Shown here: piece by piece, positions 57,468 to 60,027 of the stretch
How positions within the stretch are numbered: the first letter of the stretch is position 1
Layout: every line of letters begins with the position of its first letter
Assembly (NCBI GenBank): GCA_037954235.1
Contig: JBBMOA010000004.1
Location: 1,717,001 to 1,781,000, forward strand
DNA: 64,000 nucleotides
Origin: Aulostomus chinensis
Lineage: Eukaryota; Chordata; Actinopteri; Syngnathiformes; Aulostomidae
Direction: 5' to 3'
Made by a program: the position numbers and the translations under genes
The notes under the pieces: model-generated
The model's input: the letters and a program-made list of their open reading frames with translations, nothing else
Database searches by the model: none
Told to the model about the DNA's origin: nothing

Positions 57468-58083
57468 CGTGCGCGCATTTACTTCAAAGAGGCATGACCT
57501 ATTTCTATGTTTTTGAGGCGATGCATGATGAAGGGTAAATAGTGTAAATGACAACAACAAAAAAAACATTAACACCCAAGGGGGGGTAGCTGGAAGAGTG
57601 GGAAGGGGAGAGAATGAGTGTGTGTGAAGGTCAAATGCTTGCATGGTCACAGGGAGCTGCATGACAGAGGAGTGTGAGTAGGACACATGAGAGAGAGCAC
57701 TGCAGCAAAAAACTCCAGAGTAAAGGCGGCCTTTGCTGGACTCACCGTCTGAAGGTGGAGAGAGGTAAGGCAGGCTTCACCCCTCAGTGGTAAGAAGGGG
57801 AGGGGGGCTTCCCAGCTGAGCTGCTGCAGATGCCAAAACAGCCAGAATACGCTTTCCCATATACACACACTCACACAATGCTCCCCCCCCCAAGGCCCAG
57901 CGTGCAAATAACCTCGGGAAACAAACATACATCCCACAAGAAAAAACAGCATCCCCACTTTTTACTCCGTACTCCTCATCACTGCATAGCTCGATCCATC
58001 ACCACCACATACAAACACATACCAGGACAGACGGACGTGCCATTGTAAGAACGCAAAACCTCACAGAGGCTGTCAAAGATCAT
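16350..58083 (-). CDS. ano4: ano4, anoctamin-4 (TMEM16D), 26 coding exons, 989 aa
   Basis: Anoctamin-4 is a ten-helix membrane protein of the TMEM16 family, known as a calcium-dependent phospholipid scramblase/non-selective cation channel. Exons, in gene order, end-start on the plus strand: 58083-58023, 51617-51417, 49573-49425, 49238-49089, 47989-47889, 47661-47617, 47544-47413, 47203-47097, 40014-39959, 39781-39660, 35470-35336, 34509-34413, 31303-31243, 26345-26263, 25016-24876, 24663-24499, 24273-24237, 23094-22983, 22662-22605, 21588-21491, 21257-21115, 19634-19482, 19402-19255, 19143-19024, 17590-17485, 16538-16350. All introns are GT-AG, all phases agree, total 2,970 nt. Residues of the TMEM16 calcium site are present: N696/N697 and E700 (helix 6), E747 and E750 (helix 7), E779 and D783 (helix 8). 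ANO4 rather than ANO3 is indicated by REVFERNVRAEGLQMEKE, RMPFRRKIFY, ATDIIMCPICDQYC and the tail RKKVGAHHKEWP. Human ANO4 is about 955 aa; the extra length is N-terminal. The start exon is the least certain part. Confidence 0.95.
16876..17149 (-). repeat. SINE copy with internal deletion (intron 25)
   Basis: Tail, 19-base G run and body are present. After TGTCTTTGGACTGTG the sequence jumps straight to CGACAGTGCTGACCACTGCA, losing about 110 bp that includes the B-box half of the head. Confidence 0.8.
17485..17590 (-). CDS. ano4: ano4 exon 25
   Basis: 106 nt, codes YRDYREAPDSAEPYSYTLQF, then WHVLAARLAFIIVFE, i.e. the last extracellular loop and start of helix 10. Acceptor CCTATCAG, donor GAG|GTCAGT. 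Phase 2 in, 0 out. Confidence 0.95.
17591..19023. other. ano4 intron 24
   Basis: AT-rich, with a T16 run at 18769-18784. No nested gene or full repeat is recognised. Confidence 0.5.
19024..19143 (-). CDS. ano4: ano4 exon 24
   Basis: Codes CLMGYVNASLSVFRVTDFEK and then a loop ending GGAVKFC. It carries N-glycosylation sequons NAS and NGS in the extracellular loop between helices 9 and 10. Acceptor ATTCCACAG, donor TGCAG|GTAGTT. Confidence 0.95.
19255..19402 (-). CDS. ano4: ano4 exon 23
   Basis: Codes GIWYDILEGIGILSVITNAF (helix 9), then TSDFIPRLVYAYKYGPCADQ. The donor GAGGG|GTATGT leaves two bases completed by exon 24. Highly conserved in ANO3/4. Confidence 0.95.
19482..19634 (-). CDS. ano4: ano4 exon 22 (calcium-site helix 8)
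   Basis: Codes ILQFGFTTIFVAAFPLAPLL, then ALLNNIIEIRLDAYKF and VTQWRRPLPSQAKDIG. E779 and D783 of NNIIEIRLD match the helix-8 calcium ligands of TMEM16A. Acceptor TTCTTCCAG, donor ATAG|GTAAAT. Confidence 0.97.
19635..21114. other. ano4 intron 21
   Basis: No nested gene or recognisable repeat. One short plus-strand open frame near 20247-20450 lacks any splice or promoter support. Confidence 0.45.
21115..21257 (-). CDS. ano4: ano4 exon 21 (calcium-site helix 7)
   Basis: Codes PLIHNWWTRRQLRREHGQKA, then SFPQWERDYNLQPMNAYGLF and DEYLEM. E747 and E750 of DEYLEM match the helix-7 calcium ligands. Acceptor TGTTGCAG, donor ATGA|GTAAGT. Confidence 0.97.
21491..21588 (-). CDS. ano4: ano4 exon 20 (calcium-site helix 6)
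   Basis: Codes CHPSGCLIDLCMQMGIIMVL, then KQTWNNFMELGYP. N696, N697 and E700 in NNFME match the helix-6 calcium ligands of the family. Acceptor TTTCTGCAG, donor ACCC|GTGAGT. Confidence 0.97.
21589..22604. other. ano4 intron 19
   Basis: Nothing recognised beyond unique AT-rich intron sequence. Confidence 0.4.
22605..22662 (-). CDS. ano4: ano4 exon 19
   Basis: 58-nt exon coding FTGRPGAYLRLINRWKLEE, the loop before helix 6. Acceptor GGTTGACAG, donor GAAGAA|GTGAGT. Confidence 0.95.
22983..23094 (-). CDS. ano4: ano4 exon 18
   Basis: Codes QPRTESEWENSFTLKMFLFQ, then FVNLNSSTFYIAFFLG, helix 5 of the pore. Acceptor ACCACCACAG, donor GGAAG|GTGAGA. Confidence 0.96.
23095..24236. other. ano4 intron 17 with one SINE
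   Basis: Besides the SINE at 23708-24032 no gene or other element is recognised. Confidence 0.5.
23708..24032 (-). repeat. tRNA-derived SINE, head truncated
   Basis: Contains the (ATTC) tail, GGCTGGAGCCTATCCCAGCA, AATTTAGAGTATCAATCAGC and GAGAACATGC. It stops at GAGCCGGGACTCGA, so the A-box half of the tRNA-like head is missing. Confidence 0.8.
24237..24273 (-). CDS. ano4: ano4 exon 17 (37-nt microexon)
   Basis: Codes VYEKVALLLTNL plus one base. Acceptor CTTTCCTAG, donor TTAG|GTAAGT. Because 37 is not a multiple of three, skipping would shift the frame. Confidence 0.95.
24499..24663 (-). CDS. ano4: ano4 exon 16
   Basis: 55 codons, phase 0 on both sides: ILVVIAAVFGIVIYRVITVS, then RNNSQVATTGTAVCINFCVI and MLLNV. 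Covers helix 3, its loop and helix 4. Confidence 0.97.
24876..25016 (-). CDS. ano4: ano4 exon 15
   Basis: 47 codons, phase 0/0: DDIRPQFDSKYSKKDRTDPI, the first intracellular loop, then SRLIVSASGIFFM at the start of helix 3. The donor is ATG|GTTAGT, a less usual but acceptable GT donor. Confidence 0.95.
25017..26262. other. ano4 intron 14
   Basis: No nested gene or named repeat seen. Contains a C-rich CCCCCCCTCCCCCCC at 25447-25461. Confidence 0.4.
26263..26345 (-). CDS. ano4: ano4 exon 14
   Basis: Codes TVFLEFWKRRRAVLAYEWDL, then IDWEEAE, the cytosolic side after helix 2. Acceptor GTGTTTCAG, donor GCGGAG|GTGAAG. Confidence 0.95.
26346..29620. other. Left part of ano4 intron 13
   Basis: Mostly unique. 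A short copy of a teleost-wide repeat module with TTTAGCGGACGCTTTTGTCC sits at 26880-26935. A possible plus-strand donor ACCAAG|GTCAGT near 28093 could mark an untranslated exon of the nested gene, but this is weak. Confidence 0.4.
26873..26945. repeat. Teleost SINE-tail module
   Basis: TTTAGCGGACGCTTTTGTCC followed by AAAGCGACGTACATCACAAG is a block found at the end of several fish SINE/LINE families. Only this fragment is present. Confidence 0.5.
29623..29630 (+). promoter_or_regulatory. Candidate TATA box of the nested antisense gene
   Basis: TATAAAAA in the context AAAGGGTATAAAAAACCC. A start about 30 bp downstream would give a short leader ending at TTTCTG|GTATAT (29680), which can splice to the acceptor at 29854 before the first coding exon. 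A second AT-rich TATATAA lies near 29491. Confidence 0.4.
29870..31059 (+). CDS. Nested small single-pass membrane protein, 3 exons, 133 aa
   Basis: I do not recognise this gene. Coding exons 29870-29954, 30371-30517 and 30890-31059 join in phase 1/phase 1 (402 nt in all). Acceptors are TTGCTGCACAG, TCTTCTCTACAG and ATGTATCCAG; donors GGCG|GTCAGT and ACAG|GTGAGC. There is an in-frame TGA just before the ATG (29864). The N-terminus MGLLQNQNLS has an NLS glycosylation sequon and no signal peptide. Residues about 31-53 (TIIVLGVMTFALQLCLALIF) form one membrane helix followed by a basic-flanked RCWSLDK. The tail contains DDDDGDV, a tyrosine sorting-like YEPI and SLL, and ends IPWDLVQR. It lies inside the ano4 intron between exons 14 and 13, on the opposite strand. 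A surface or vesicle adaptor role is only inference from topology. Confidence 0.6.
30628..30782 (+). CDS. Possible alternative last exon of the nested gene
   Basis: After TATTTTGAACAG an open frame of 50 codons runs to TAA at 30782, in the same phase 1 as the acceptor used by the 30890 exon. It would give an alternative C-terminus with CLDNIFTDIKLL and LCERCHLPSS. No donor is needed because it ends in a stop. It may equally be chance. Confidence 0.3.
31243..31303 (-). CDS. ano4: ano4 exon 13
   Basis: 61 nt coding VTHLFDNGATVFFAVFMAVW, helix 2. Acceptor TTACCTTCAG, donor TGGG|GTAAGT. Confidence 0.96.
32026..32640. repeat. Minisatellite of 33/36-bp AGC-rich units
   Basis: Tandem units read GATAGCAGCAGCA, again GATAGCAGCAGCA, then GGCTGCAGTA (36 bp). 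Some units are shortened, for example GATAGCAGCAGGCTACAGTA. The unit length is a multiple of three and lacks minus-strand stops, which creates a long spurious Cys/Leu/Ala-rich frame. Each unit carries one or two AGATAG (WGATAR) motifs. Confidence 0.9.
33094..33480 (-). repeat. Full-length tRNA-derived SINE (left member of inverted pair)
   Basis: Tail CCATCCATCC, body GGCTGGAGCCGATCCCAGCG, head with GGGACTCGAACCCGGAACC (B box on the minus strand) and CACTGCACCACCGTGC (A box). One of the best-preserved copies. Confidence 0.9.
33627..34014 (+). repeat. Full-length tRNA-derived SINE (right member of inverted pair)
   Basis: The only plus-oriented copy in the window. The head shows A box TGGTGCAGTGG and B box GGTTCGAGCCC, followed by CTCGGGCATG, then the body and an (ATGG)n tail with GATAAGTGATAGAAAATGG. 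It stands about 146 bp from an opposite copy. Confidence 0.9.
34018..34057. repeat. Perfect 17-bp stem, 6-nt loop hairpin
   Basis: TTATGTTGTAATAAGAT at 34018-34034 is the exact reverse complement of 34041-34057, with loop GACATT. It lies directly after the SINE tail. Confidence 0.85.
34413..34509 (-). CDS. ano4: ano4 exon 12
   Basis: Codes KEICQATDIIMCPICDQYCP, then YLKLSDSCIYAK, the cysteine-rich extracellular loop between helices 1 and 2, with conserved disulphide cysteines. Acceptor GTTCTCCAG, donor AAG|GTACTT. Confidence 0.96.
34510..35335. other. ano4 intron 11
   Basis: AT-rich with T-runs near 34710. No nested feature recognised. Confidence 0.4.
35336..35470 (-). CDS. ano4: ano4 exon 11
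   Basis: Codes RYFGEKIGLYFAWLGWYTGM, then LFPAALVGILVFLYGIFTLE, helix 1. YFGEKIGLYFAWLG is among the most conserved motifs of the anoctamins. Acceptor CATTTCAG, donor TCAG|GTAAAC. Confidence 0.97.
35471..37014. other. Left part of ano4 intron 10
   Basis: A plus-strand frame at 35880-36134 is open but has no similarity or splice support. No gene called. Confidence 0.4.
37015..39536 (+). mobile_element. Tc1-like DNA transposon, split by a retroelement
   Basis: The left terminal repeat starts CTCACAAAAAGTTGGGGACA at about 37018. The matching inverted block AAATTTCACCTGTAAGC lies near 39510-39530, with the outermost right end missing. The N-terminal HTH of the transposase starts MRPRQHQTIDQQYFA near 37300. 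After the insertion the second HTH continues TGGVTNRHRSG, and the DDE part reads NFIFTNDNTPAHWG and WPALCPDLNPIGNPWDQL. Frameshifts are present and the expected catalytic Glu (DLNPIE) is Gly, so the element is dead. Confidence 0.85.
37441..38574 (+). mobile_element. BEL/Pao-like LTR retroelement remnant nested in Tc1
   Basis: A 5' LTR (37441-37865) begins TGTCAG, has TATAAAGGGGCGG near 37556 and AATAAA near 37790, and ends CA. It is followed by TTTGGTTCTTCTAGTC, like the primer-site region of BEL elements. Next comes a Ser/Arg-rich gag-like stretch (SKHSSRSSGSHSSRLS), then a pol-like YQEELDKLVQSGSVNKIHSE. It is internally deleted and lacks a 3' LTR, yet it is flanked on both sides by ACTGGT (37435-37440 and 38575-38580). 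Confidence 0.7.
39660..39781 (-). CDS. ano4: ano4 exon 10
   Basis: Codes GSYHSKNTIKTHGAENHRHL, then LYECWAWWGVWYKYQPLDLI. Cytosolic N-terminal domain leading into helix 1. Acceptor TTTGACAG, donor ATCAG|GTAACC. Confidence 0.96.
39959..40014 (-). CDS. ano4: ano4 exon 9
   Basis: 56-nt exon coding LNRLLSNNSYEAAFPLHE. Acceptor TTTTTCCAG, donor GAG|GTAAAC. Confidence 0.95.
40015..41211. other. Left part of ano4 intron 8
   Basis: Unique intron sequence up to the L1 target site. The short open frames at 40731-41125 have no support. Confidence 0.4.
41212..41219. repeat. 5' target-site duplication of the L1-like element
   Basis: CCCTGGAC here is repeated at 46765-46772 directly after the A-tail. 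Confidence 0.65.
41244..41254 (+). promoter_or_regulatory. YY1-like site in the L1 5' UTR
   Basis: AAGATGGCGGC matches the YY1 consensus core and lies at the element's 5' end. Mammalian L1 also carries a YY1 site there that sets the start of transcription. An ETS-type CTTCCGG is adjacent at 41228-41234. Confidence 0.55.
41335..42363 (+). pseudogene. L1-like ORF1 (RNA-binding chaperone), three nonsense codons
   Basis: An N-terminal charged region is followed by a coiled coil (DLKTALKQELTDFKNDLR, VEQRVDEIETVNVELRDALL). After it come the RRM-type RRNNIRIYGIKEG, and a C-terminal domain with VNFQRYDTKEKILRAAW and FQTPYPAKM. In-frame TAG codons near 41767, 41830 and 41896 interrupt it. Otherwise the reading frame is unbroken, so decay is by point mutation. 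Confidence 0.85.
42790..46547 (+). pseudogene. L1-like ORF2 (endonuclease and reverse transcriptase), frameshifted
   Basis: The apurinic endonuclease domain begins VTSWNVNGLNSP, with LQETHL, CGGDSNMVLNG and ISDHAPI. The RT domain has TPGSDGLPTEWY, NSYRPISILNQDYKLYASIL, RQGCPLSPTLFAIYIEPLA and the catalytic YADDVL. The C-terminus carries a CCHC-like CGDSGADHHHIFWTC. The frame changes near 44490, 45120-45140 and 45640-45700, so it is inactive. The frame is open upstream to 42556, but the endonuclease homology starts near 42790. Confidence 0.92.
46765..46772. repeat. 3' target-site duplication of the L1-like element
   Basis: CCCTGGAC after the poly-A tail, identical to 41212-41219. Confidence 0.65.
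47097..47203 (-). CDS. ano4: ano4 exon 8
   Basis: Codes FIIHNKDTFFNNATRSRVVY, then HILQRVKYEEGKNKM. Acceptor TTTCACTGCAG, donor ATGG|GTAAGT. Conserved cytosolic N-terminal domain. Confidence 0.96.
47270..47322. repeat. GT/GA microsatellite
   Basis: (GT)n followed by (GA)n, in the intron between ano4 exons 8 and 7. Confidence 0.8.
47413..47544 (-). CDS. ano4: ano4 exon 7
   Basis: Codes MEKRINKLRGWLPRKPMKFD, then LPDLEENESFTAPFSRSRIH. The donor CATCA|GTGCGT is weak (only GT plus partial consensus) but restores the expected His-Phe junction with exon 8. Confidence 0.94.
47617..47661 (-). CDS. ano4: ano4 exon 6 (45-nt microexon)
   Basis: Codes RKIFYMQRRHKFMS. Acceptor CATATTCCAG, donor GCAG|GTGAGT. 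Its length is a multiple of three, so skipping would remove 15 basic residues without a frameshift. Confidence 0.95.
47889..47989 (-). CDS. ano4: ano4 exon 5
   Basis: Codes ASSTNSDVIFLKLHAPWEVL, then YYAELMNIRMPF. Acceptor TTCATCTTAG, donor TCAG|GTAGGA. Confidence 0.96.
47990..49088. other. ano4 intron 4
   Basis: Contains a SINE tail remnant at 48908-48965 and AT-rich unique DNA. No nested gene is supported. Confidence 0.45.
48908..48965 (-). repeat. SINE tail remnant
   Basis: CCATCCATCCATTTTCTTCC followed by GGGGGGCTGGAGCCT only; the rest is missing. Confidence 0.65.
49089..49238 (-). CDS. ano4: ano4 exon 4
   Basis: 50 codons, phase 0/0: ARSKSGGLCFSDGKSRIDYI, then KREVFERNVRAEGLQMEKE. DYILVYRK is the start of the conserved anoctamin dimerisation domain. 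Acceptor TTTTTACAG, donor GAG|GTAAAA. Confidence 0.97.
49425..49573 (-). CDS. ano4: ano4 exon 3
   Basis: Codes LKDVSVLLEREKSESISSPS, then QDDDSTLLNAGTHSSILDDN. It is a Ser/Asp-rich disordered N-terminal segment comparable to the KDV..SSP..DDDSLL stretch of mammalian ANO4. Acceptor CCCTCCAG, donor GAG|GTCAGT. Confidence 0.93.
49574..51416. other. ano4 intron 2
   Basis: Contains a (GT)n microsatellite at 49947-49990. Otherwise unique AT-rich intron. Confidence 0.5.
49947..49990. repeat. (GT)n microsatellite
   Basis: GT dinucleotide run with a GTGCGTGCGT interruption near its end. Confidence 0.9.
51417..51617 (-). CDS. ano4: ano4 exon 2
   Basis: Codes LSVPLHGSEPKWQSKNCCRV, then ASRGTADIMEESLAEAPDSS and MHDDVPPL. 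The acceptor CTGTCTCCTAG needs a phase-1 partner, and both candidate upstream exons supply it. An ATG at 51633 in the acceptor tract is also in frame. N-terminal disordered region, poorly conserved between species. Confidence 0.85.
51731..51890 (-). repeat. SINE-like tail fragment with CCATC repeats
   Basis: Long CCATCCATCC/CCCTCCATCC tract, then GGGTTGCGGGGCACTGG and CACCAGTCTGTCACAGGGCC. A diverged relative of the main SINE family, joined to a different SINE. Confidence 0.6.
51893..52018 (-). repeat. Second tRNA-derived SINE type
   Basis: On the minus strand the head reads GGCATGGCTCAGAGGTAGAG (A-box like), then GGGTTGCTGGTTCGATC (B box), followed by a body with AAAGTATCCTTGAACAAGAT. This differs from the main family. 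It may supply the 5' half of a composite with the fragment next to it. Confidence 0.65.
52565..52948 (-). repeat. Full-length tRNA-derived SINE (ano4 intron 1)
   Basis: CCATCCATCG tail, GGGTCGCGGGGGGGGGCTGG, GGGACTCGAACCCAGAACC (B box, minus) and CACTGCACCACCGTGC (A box, minus). Well preserved. Confidence 0.88.
52949..57405. other. Large part of ano4 intron 1
   Basis: Unique AT-rich sequence, with open frames no longer than expected by chance. No RNA gene, repeat family or nested exon could be supported. Confidence 0.4.
57408..57466. repeat. (CA)n microsatellite
   Basis: About 29 uninterrupted CA units after GCACGCACAC, ending ACATGCGTGCGCGC. Confidence 0.95.
57467..58022. other. GC-richer segment downstream of ano4 exon 1
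   Basis: Contains GGGGGG and CCCCCCCC tracts and open minus-strand frames, but no exon that I can anchor by homology. It is the 5' end of intron 1 in the main model. Confidence 0.4.
58023..58083 (-). CDS. ano4: ano4 exon 1 (start codon, predicted)
   Basis: ATG at 58083, coding MIFDSLCEVLRSYNGTSVCP plus one base, donor CCTG|GTATGT. Phase 1 fits exon 2 exactly and gives a complete 989-aa frame. Three CCAAT elements lie 100-180 bp upstream on the same strand direction. The choice of this start rests on phase, donor and promoter context, not on homology. Confidence 0.6.
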
Positions 58084-58189
58084 CTTTAGGGGGAAAAAAA
58101 ACCCCACACACAACCATGAGCAGGATGTTTACAGTTGCAGAGAGCGAGAGTGAGACAGAGAGAAGGAGAGAGAGGAGGTGTGTGTTGCT

Positions 58190-58262
58190 CATTGGCATTC
58201 ATAATGAGTCCTCTCTGGCAGCCAATCAGAGGTCAAGCTGCTCTGAAGCGTCCAATCAGAAA
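58190..58262 (-). promoter_or_regulatory. Candidate ano4 promoter with three CCAAT boxes
   Basis: CCAATCAGA occurs twice on the plus strand (near 58222 and 58251) and CCAAT once in the opposite direction (ATTGG near 58191), spaced about 30 bp apart as in NF-Y-driven promoters. No TATA box is seen. It lies 110-180 bp upstream of the exon-1 ATG, after a pyrimidine-rich minus-strand leader. Confidence 0.5.
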
Positions 58263-58745
58263 AAAGGGCTTGTTGTGTCAGTGTTGCTGCAGCTTAAAAC
58301 AATGAATGTTGGCACTGATGAGAGTGACAGTATGTAATTCTGATAAAGACTTTAGAAACACACAATATACACACTTACCCAGATCGATATTCACTGAATT
58401 TAAAATAATGTTTTGTTTTGTTTTTTAAATCTTATTTGCAGACTCATTTTGTAATGATCTTTCTTTATTCCAAAGTAGTGGGCATAGAATTTGAAGGGTG
58501 GGGTAGGCTGCAGCCTTTCCAAAACCTCAGAAAAAAAAAACACACACACACACACACACAAAAAACACAAAACAAAAAACAGATTAAATATACTTATCTG
58601 CTCTAACATCAGCTGCAAGCACAAGATTGTTTAACCAACTAGCTGGTGCTTCTGACTTCAAAACTCAGATCTCTGCCTAGAGATTTTGTACAATTATGTG
58701 AGATTACAATAATTTACTACAAAATTACAAATAAAACTGGATTTA

Positions 58746-59400
58746 CAGTAGGGCTGAACGATTTATCGTTTTCTGATCGAAATCGCGATTTTACAGAACG
58801 CGATCATGTGATCATCAAAGGCTCAGCTTTTAGCAACGCTCCAAACTGACCCAGGATCTGTTGTGCCCGCTGTTTTACACATACACGCTGTCTCTCTACC
58901 ATCCCGTCAAGCTCACCGATCAGAGGCGGCATGCTGCTTGTGGACTGGTCAAGATAACCAATCAGCTTTAACCTACTCCTCGTGTTGTGGAATGGCGTCA
59001 GCGGAAGCAGGAGCAGAGTTGGATGATTTAATCTCTAAGAAAAGCGGTATGGCAGTCATTTGGGAGTATTTCGGATATGAGGCAGCAGACGTGCACCAGA
59101 AACAGGTACTGTGCAAAGCCTGTCGCGCTAAACTTGCAACATCAGGCGGAAACACAACCAACTTATACCGACGCCTGAAAAATCACCACCGGCATTTGCA
59201 TGAGGAGTGCCTGACGAAAAAGTCCGGTGAAAAGTCGAGTGAAAATGACTTGAGATTGAGACTGACAGAGAGATTGTTCAGTGCTAGTGGCAATGTTGTC
59301 ACTATCTTTTTAGCTTCATGTAGCCACTTGTAAGCAACCACCATTTTCAGGACCCATAAATGCTTAAAAATCATGTGTGGTATTTACTGATATAATAATG
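58746..59400 (+). mobile_element. Internally deleted hAT transposon
   Basis: The left end resembles a hAT terminus: CAGTAGGGCTGAACGATTTA, then TCGAAATCGCGATTTT. Inside, an N-terminal BED-finger ORF runs directly into the hAT C-terminal motif ERLFSASGNVVT, so the catalytic middle is gone. The matching right terminal repeat is not seen, so the right boundary is approximate. Confidence 0.7.
58992..59333 (+). CDS. BED-type zinc-finger ORF from the hAT element, 113 aa
   Basis: Starts MASAEAGAELDDLISKKSG and contains the BED pattern VIWEYFGYEAADVH, VLCKACRAKLA, GNTTNLYRRLKNHHRHLHEE (Cys-x2-Cys and paired His). After a basic-acidic linker it jumps to TERLFSASGNVVT, the C-terminal dimerisation end of hAT transposases. 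The frame is intact. It could bind the element's own termini without transposing. Expression is unknown; it lies antisense to ano4. Confidence 0.55.
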   Translation: MASAEAGAELDDLISKKSGMAVIWEYFGYEAADVHQKQVLCKACRAKLATSGGNTTNLYRRLKNHHRHLHEECLTKKSGEKSSENDLRLRLTERLFSASGNVVTIFLASCSHL

Positions 59401-59521
59401 ATAATAATAATAATGAGAGGAAGAAGAAGAAAGAAGAAAAAGACGAGTGGGTTCCATTTATGTGACAGGAATAGCTGTGAGGAGCAGGAGCATAATTAAT
59501 TTGTTCAAAAAAACTGCCGCC

Positions 59522-59689
59522 ATGGCAACTCAAAATGGCAGCGGAAAAGGGTCAACCAAAGACCAACATGCAGAACACCTCTTGGAGGAATATGAACTTC
59601 AACATGCTGCCCAGCACAGTGAGGATAGTTTGAGCCTGAGCAATAATTTCATCTACATACTGGTGCTGCTGTCACAGATGGTCTCCTGA
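59522..59689 (+). CDS. Doubtful ORF with strong Kozak context
   Basis: GCCGCCATGGC starts MATQNGSGKGSTKDQHAEHL, then LEEYELQHAAQHSEDSLSLS, in a hydrophilic coiled-coil-like stretch, before a stop at 59689. It overlaps the candidate ano4 exon at 59661 on the other strand. Family unknown; it may be a first exon fragment, a repeat-derived ORF or chance. Confidence 0.2.
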   Translation: MATQNGSGKGSTKDQHAEHLLEEYELQHAAQHSEDSLSLSNNFIYILVLLSQMVS

Positions 59690-59852
59690 CTGGCACTGCA
59701 GGTGGGTAGCGGGGTGACTGAAAGCGACGCTGGGCATGACACAGGCTCATGATGCTCACTGACAGGCTGGACTGCAGAGGCCTCAGAGTGAACGCAGTCC
59801 GGAGTCTTCCAGTGTGAGAACTCAATGGCCACTTGACCCCCATGGTCAAAAC
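59661..59852 (-). CDS. ano4: Alternative 5' exon of ano4 (predicted)
   Basis: Between acceptor TTCTCTGGCAG and donor ACCA|GTATGT lies 192 nt open in one frame, coding FDHGGQVAIEFSHWKTPDCV and ending SASQETICDSST. It enters and leaves in phase 1, so it can splice to exon 2 in frame (…DSSTSLSVPLHG). An in-frame ATG at 59913 lies upstream in the polypyrimidine region. Its partner exon further 5' was not found. Homology to known ANO4 N-termini is not evident. Confidence 0.5.
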
Positions 59853-60013
59853 CTGCCAGAGAAGTCAGATAACAAAAAATACCGACAGATGATGAGGGAT
59901 ATATTCTAAACACATCCTGACGTCCTCAGAAAAGAAAAAAAACAAAACAAGAATTCCCTAGAATGTCAAACATTATCATGCCCCAGGCACTAAGTTGATC
60001 TCCATTTCAATGT

Positions 60014-60027
60014 CGCCCTCTGGTGGC
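60014..60027. promoter_or_regulatory. CTCF-like site upstream of ano4
   Basis: CGCCCTCTGGTGGC matches the CTCF core consensus closely. It lies 160 bp upstream of the candidate 5' exon. Confidence 0.5.

Noticed and set aside
57300..57686. Minus-strand ORF across the CA microsatellite
   Set aside because: The Cys-Val run is just the translated (GT)n repeat, and the flanks show no homology.
16350..58083. Calling the host gene ano3, ano1 or ano2
   Set aside because: Exon sequences follow ANO4 wording in the N-terminal domain, the Cys-rich loop and the C-terminal tail. ANO1/2 lack the YDILEGIGILSVITNAF and HHKEWP features.
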